This document shows positions 62,101-64,000 of a DNA stretch of 64,000 nucleotides, piece after piece. The stretch is taken from positions 21,056,537 through 21,120,536 of the forward strand of contig NC_057791.1 in assembly GCF_014905175.1 (NCBI RefSeq), read 5' to 3'. Under the pieces are notes generated by a model, which was given only the letters and a program-made list of their open reading frames with translations, was not told the DNA's origin and searched no databases. Numbering within the stretch: position 1 is the stretch's first letter; each line of letters starts with the position of its first letter. The position numbers and the translations under genes are program-made. Source of the DNA: Aphidius gifuensis (lineage: Eukaryota > Arthropoda > Insecta > Hymenoptera > Braconidae).

Positions 62101-64000
62101 ATTTTTGTAGCTAAGGAAAGGAGAGACATTGATAAAAAAAATTTTTATAAATAATAATACTTACGCAATTTTTTCACTTGGTGATCTCCAAGGTACATCA
62201 TCATCCATTTCATCTTCTGACTCATCACCTTCATGATCCAATGATTCTTGATCTGGTAAATGAAATGTTGAGCTTGTCAGCATATCTGGAACTGGAAGAA
62301 TACTTGGTCGTCTACTGCCTCGTCTTTGCATGAGACCTTCTGGATTAAGAAAATTTGGATTTGGATCTGTTGATCTTGGTACATCAAGATGATTCAACGT
62401 GAGAGGTGTTTGTGGACTTGATCCACAATCACGTAAACACTGTCTTGAATCTGTTAAATTTGATGGATCCAAATAAGTTGCTGTAATAATAATAAAATTA
62501 AATATAATTCCTAATTTTTTAATTAAATATTATATAATACAAAATTTTAAATAATAACCGGCTTGTCATGTTGTATTTGATTACATTAAATTTATAAATT
62601 ATTATTGGGACAAGGTATAATGGAAAACAGTGCTTTGTTATTTAAACACTGGAAAGCACAAAGCAGCTCAAACATAATTAATATTAACATGTTACTGTGT
62701 TGTTATTTTATTTTTTTATTTTTGTTTTTATATAAAACATGCATGTATTATTTTTTTTACTCTATGTCAACATATAATATTATTGTGTTTGCACACATTA
62801 TATTAATTTCCCAAGTGACATGCAACACAATTATTAATATTTATTTTTCTAATATTTTTCAAATAACAACATTGATAAAAAAAAAAAAAAAAAATCCATC
62901 GAAATATTTTTTCGAAATACAAAAATACTAATAAATATATATGTAATTTTTCCAAAAATAATAATATATCTGCCTCATTGTAAATAATAAATTGTTAATA
63001 ATTAAAATAAAAATTTATTATAAAAAAAAAAGCACATCAGGCGCATGCAACACTCACGGTGGACATCAAATGCGAGTAGGTTGTTATGTTGGAGGACAGG
63101 CGTGCTAGGAAGGACCTGTAAAATAACCTGAGGAGGTACTTGTGCACTTGGCACTGTATCACCTGTCTCAGTTATTATTGTTGAATAATTATTATTATCT
63201 TGTTGATAAGATATTTCATCAATTGTAATACCATTCCCTCCTCCAGTTGATGTTATAAAATTTCCATTATATGCTGTTGTTGTTGTGGTCGTTGGTGTTG
63301 TTGTTGTTGCTGTTAGCAATGTTGCTTCAGTTCCTGTACGTGTTACACCACCACCACCACCAGTATTATTATTATTTCCACCAATATTAGCATCAGTTGC
63401 TGTTGTTGTACAAGATGGATTAATTGTTGTTGCTTCTGTATGTTTACTATCAATTACAACTTTTGTTGGATCACCATTATTTGTTGTTACGATATTATTC
63501 GCGACGACAAATGCTGAGTTTTCTTCTTTCGTAATACTCATGTAATAACACGTGTCTGTTTTTTTCATAATATGCCTTGGTCCTTGAATTAAATAATGCA
63601 AAATGTAAATACTATTTTCGAGAATTTCTTTGTATTTTTTTTACCTGGATTTAGTAGTATTGTATCTTCATAAAATTCTGGTAATTCAGCTGGTCTTACA
63701 GCAACAAGTGCAACACCATATTTACGATGACTATGAAATGATGCATACGTAAAACTTTTACCTTCATATTCACCAAAAAATCTTGAATCACCAAGAATAA
63801 TATGATAAATTTCATTTCCTGAACATTTACCATACAGTCTATGCCATTCTTCTTGTGAGCCTTGTCCTTCTCTATATTAATTAATTAATTTTTAATTATA
63901 ATCATATATTATGATAATTAATAATAATTATATAAGCTTACTGTCCACGTGATGTATGAAGTAACAATGTAACAAGCGTTGATGCACCTGGACACGTGCA
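56176..64000 (-). CDS. SLO2: Slo2 sodium-activated potassium channel, C-terminal part (continues past window)
   Basis: KCNT1/Slack-type channel; the visible part is the cytoplasmic gating ring. Exons (minus): 63942-64000 (partial), 63645-63871, 63058-63582, 62165-62480, 59708-59813, 59316-59443, 58981-59232, 58785-58896 (or 58725-58896), 57993-58178, 57795-57926, 57381-57500 and 56176-57210. Together they code 1065 residues. Diagnostic blocks: FFGEYEGKSFTYASFHSHRK (RCK1 end), LLNPGPRHIMKKTDTCYY, VKGFPPVSPFIGVSPTLCYL, FIIPLRAHFR, SNMRFMQFRAHDKYAL, MFRLPFAAGSVFSASMLDTL and WIRTYGRLYQKLCSTTYEIP. Exon 63058-63582 adds a T/N/G-rich insert. The last exon holds polyN and a Ser-rich tail ending in a QQKNQPSQTSQSSQSS-type stretch and TIV. 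The pore and N-terminus lie beyond 64000. Confidence 0.93.
59533..59642. repeat. 22-bp minisatellite in a Slo2 intron
   Basis: Five copies of a unit around TTCGAAATTAATTTTATTCC, with TTCGAA recurring at 59535, 59557, 59579, 59601 and 59623, an exact 22-bp period. Confidence 0.85.
60116..61716 (+). CDS. SLC2/Tret1-like sugar transporter, nested in Slo2 intron
   Basis: Major facilitator superfamily membrane protein on the strand opposite its host. Exons 60116-60215, 60282-60553, 60624-60896 and 60955-61716 give 1407 nt, 468 residues, a normal length for the family. Family marks: TM1 GATSCGSTLGWPLNSLSDYV; DNIGRKHCF between TM2 and TM3 (the D-x2-G-R-R/K loop); YIAEILPSKRRKII after TM4 (the E-x6-R motif); IIECPYYL where PESPxxL is usual; and LSLGLIPFIPLLTDKLF where the GPIPW motif of the C-terminal half is expected. 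It is rich in Ile/Lys/Asn, and the classical motifs are weakened (GPIPW to GLIPF), so the substrate is uncertain. The first ATG in frame is 60116; the short N-terminus is typical. Confidence 0.82.
61717..62164. other. Remaining part of the Slo2 host intron
   Basis: 3' flank of the nested transporter gene up to the Slo2 donor at 62164. AT-rich, with no further gene seen. Confidence 0.5.

Noticed and set aside
1..64000. Transposons, tRNA genes, CRISPR arrays, bacterial or viral insertions
   Set aside because: No transposase, reverse transcriptase, long terminal repeats, cloverleaf sequence, spacer array or virus-like gene was seen on either strand. Short or decayed elements could be missed by eye in such A/T-rich DNA.

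Overview
The window is nuclear DNA from a very AT-rich insect. The genes are split by short GT-AG introns, coding exons carry long glutamine and asparagine runs, intergenic DNA is mostly homopolymer A/T, and every recognisable protein is of insect or animal type (endosomal NHE, PI synthase, SmG, Vps37, DNAJC30, CTU2, Slo2 channel). A hymenopteran parasitoid such as a braconid wasp would fit, but that is inference from base composition and protein style. No CRISPR array, operon, rRNA or convincing tRNA was seen.

Layout. 0.8-5.1 kb (-): NHE6/7/9-type sodium/proton exchanger, 12 exons. 5.3-15.6 kb (+): four tandem F-box/leucine-rich-repeat genes (A-D), each behind the same promoter cassette. 15.6-18.6 kb: low-complexity AT DNA. 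18.6-25.6 kb (-): a 1558-residue low-complexity protein that I do not recognise, with minisatellite-encoded repeats and long polyQ/N. 27.6-28.6 kb (+): phosphatidylinositol synthase. 30.3-33.1 kb (+): C2H2 zinc-finger protein. 33.7-34.2 kb (-): SmG. 34.6-35.7 kb (+): a short, diverged DBHS (NONO/NonA-type) RNA-binding protein. 36.0-36.6 kb (-): a decayed F-box/LRR pseudogene that kept its promoter. 36.8-37.8 kb (+): Vps37. 38.0-38.6 kb (-): DNAJC30. 38.9-43.3 kb (+): two more LRR paralogues (E, F) that keep the family's exon plan but have lost a recognisable F-box. 44.0-45.4 kb (+): CTU2. 45.4-49.9 kb: mostly low-complexity. 49.9-54.6 kb (+): intracellular protein with two tandem CAP domains. 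56.2 kb to the right edge (-): the C-terminal 1065 residues of a Slo2 (KCNT) potassium channel, with an SLC2-type transporter nested on the opposite strand in one intron.

The housekeeping genes are unrelated neighbours. The unusual content is a rapidly duplicating F-box/LRR family: seven copies or remnants in three places, evidence of exchange between tandem copies, a shared E-box promoter, an F-box-less branch, and a segmental duplication that carried along the first bases of CTU2. If the F-box members work as usual for the family, they are substrate receptors of SCF ubiquitin ligases; the E/F branch could bind targets without coupling to Skp1. That functional reading is inference. All splice coordinates were read by eye from GT/AG sites and reading-frame continuity; every complete multi-exon model sums to a whole number of codons.
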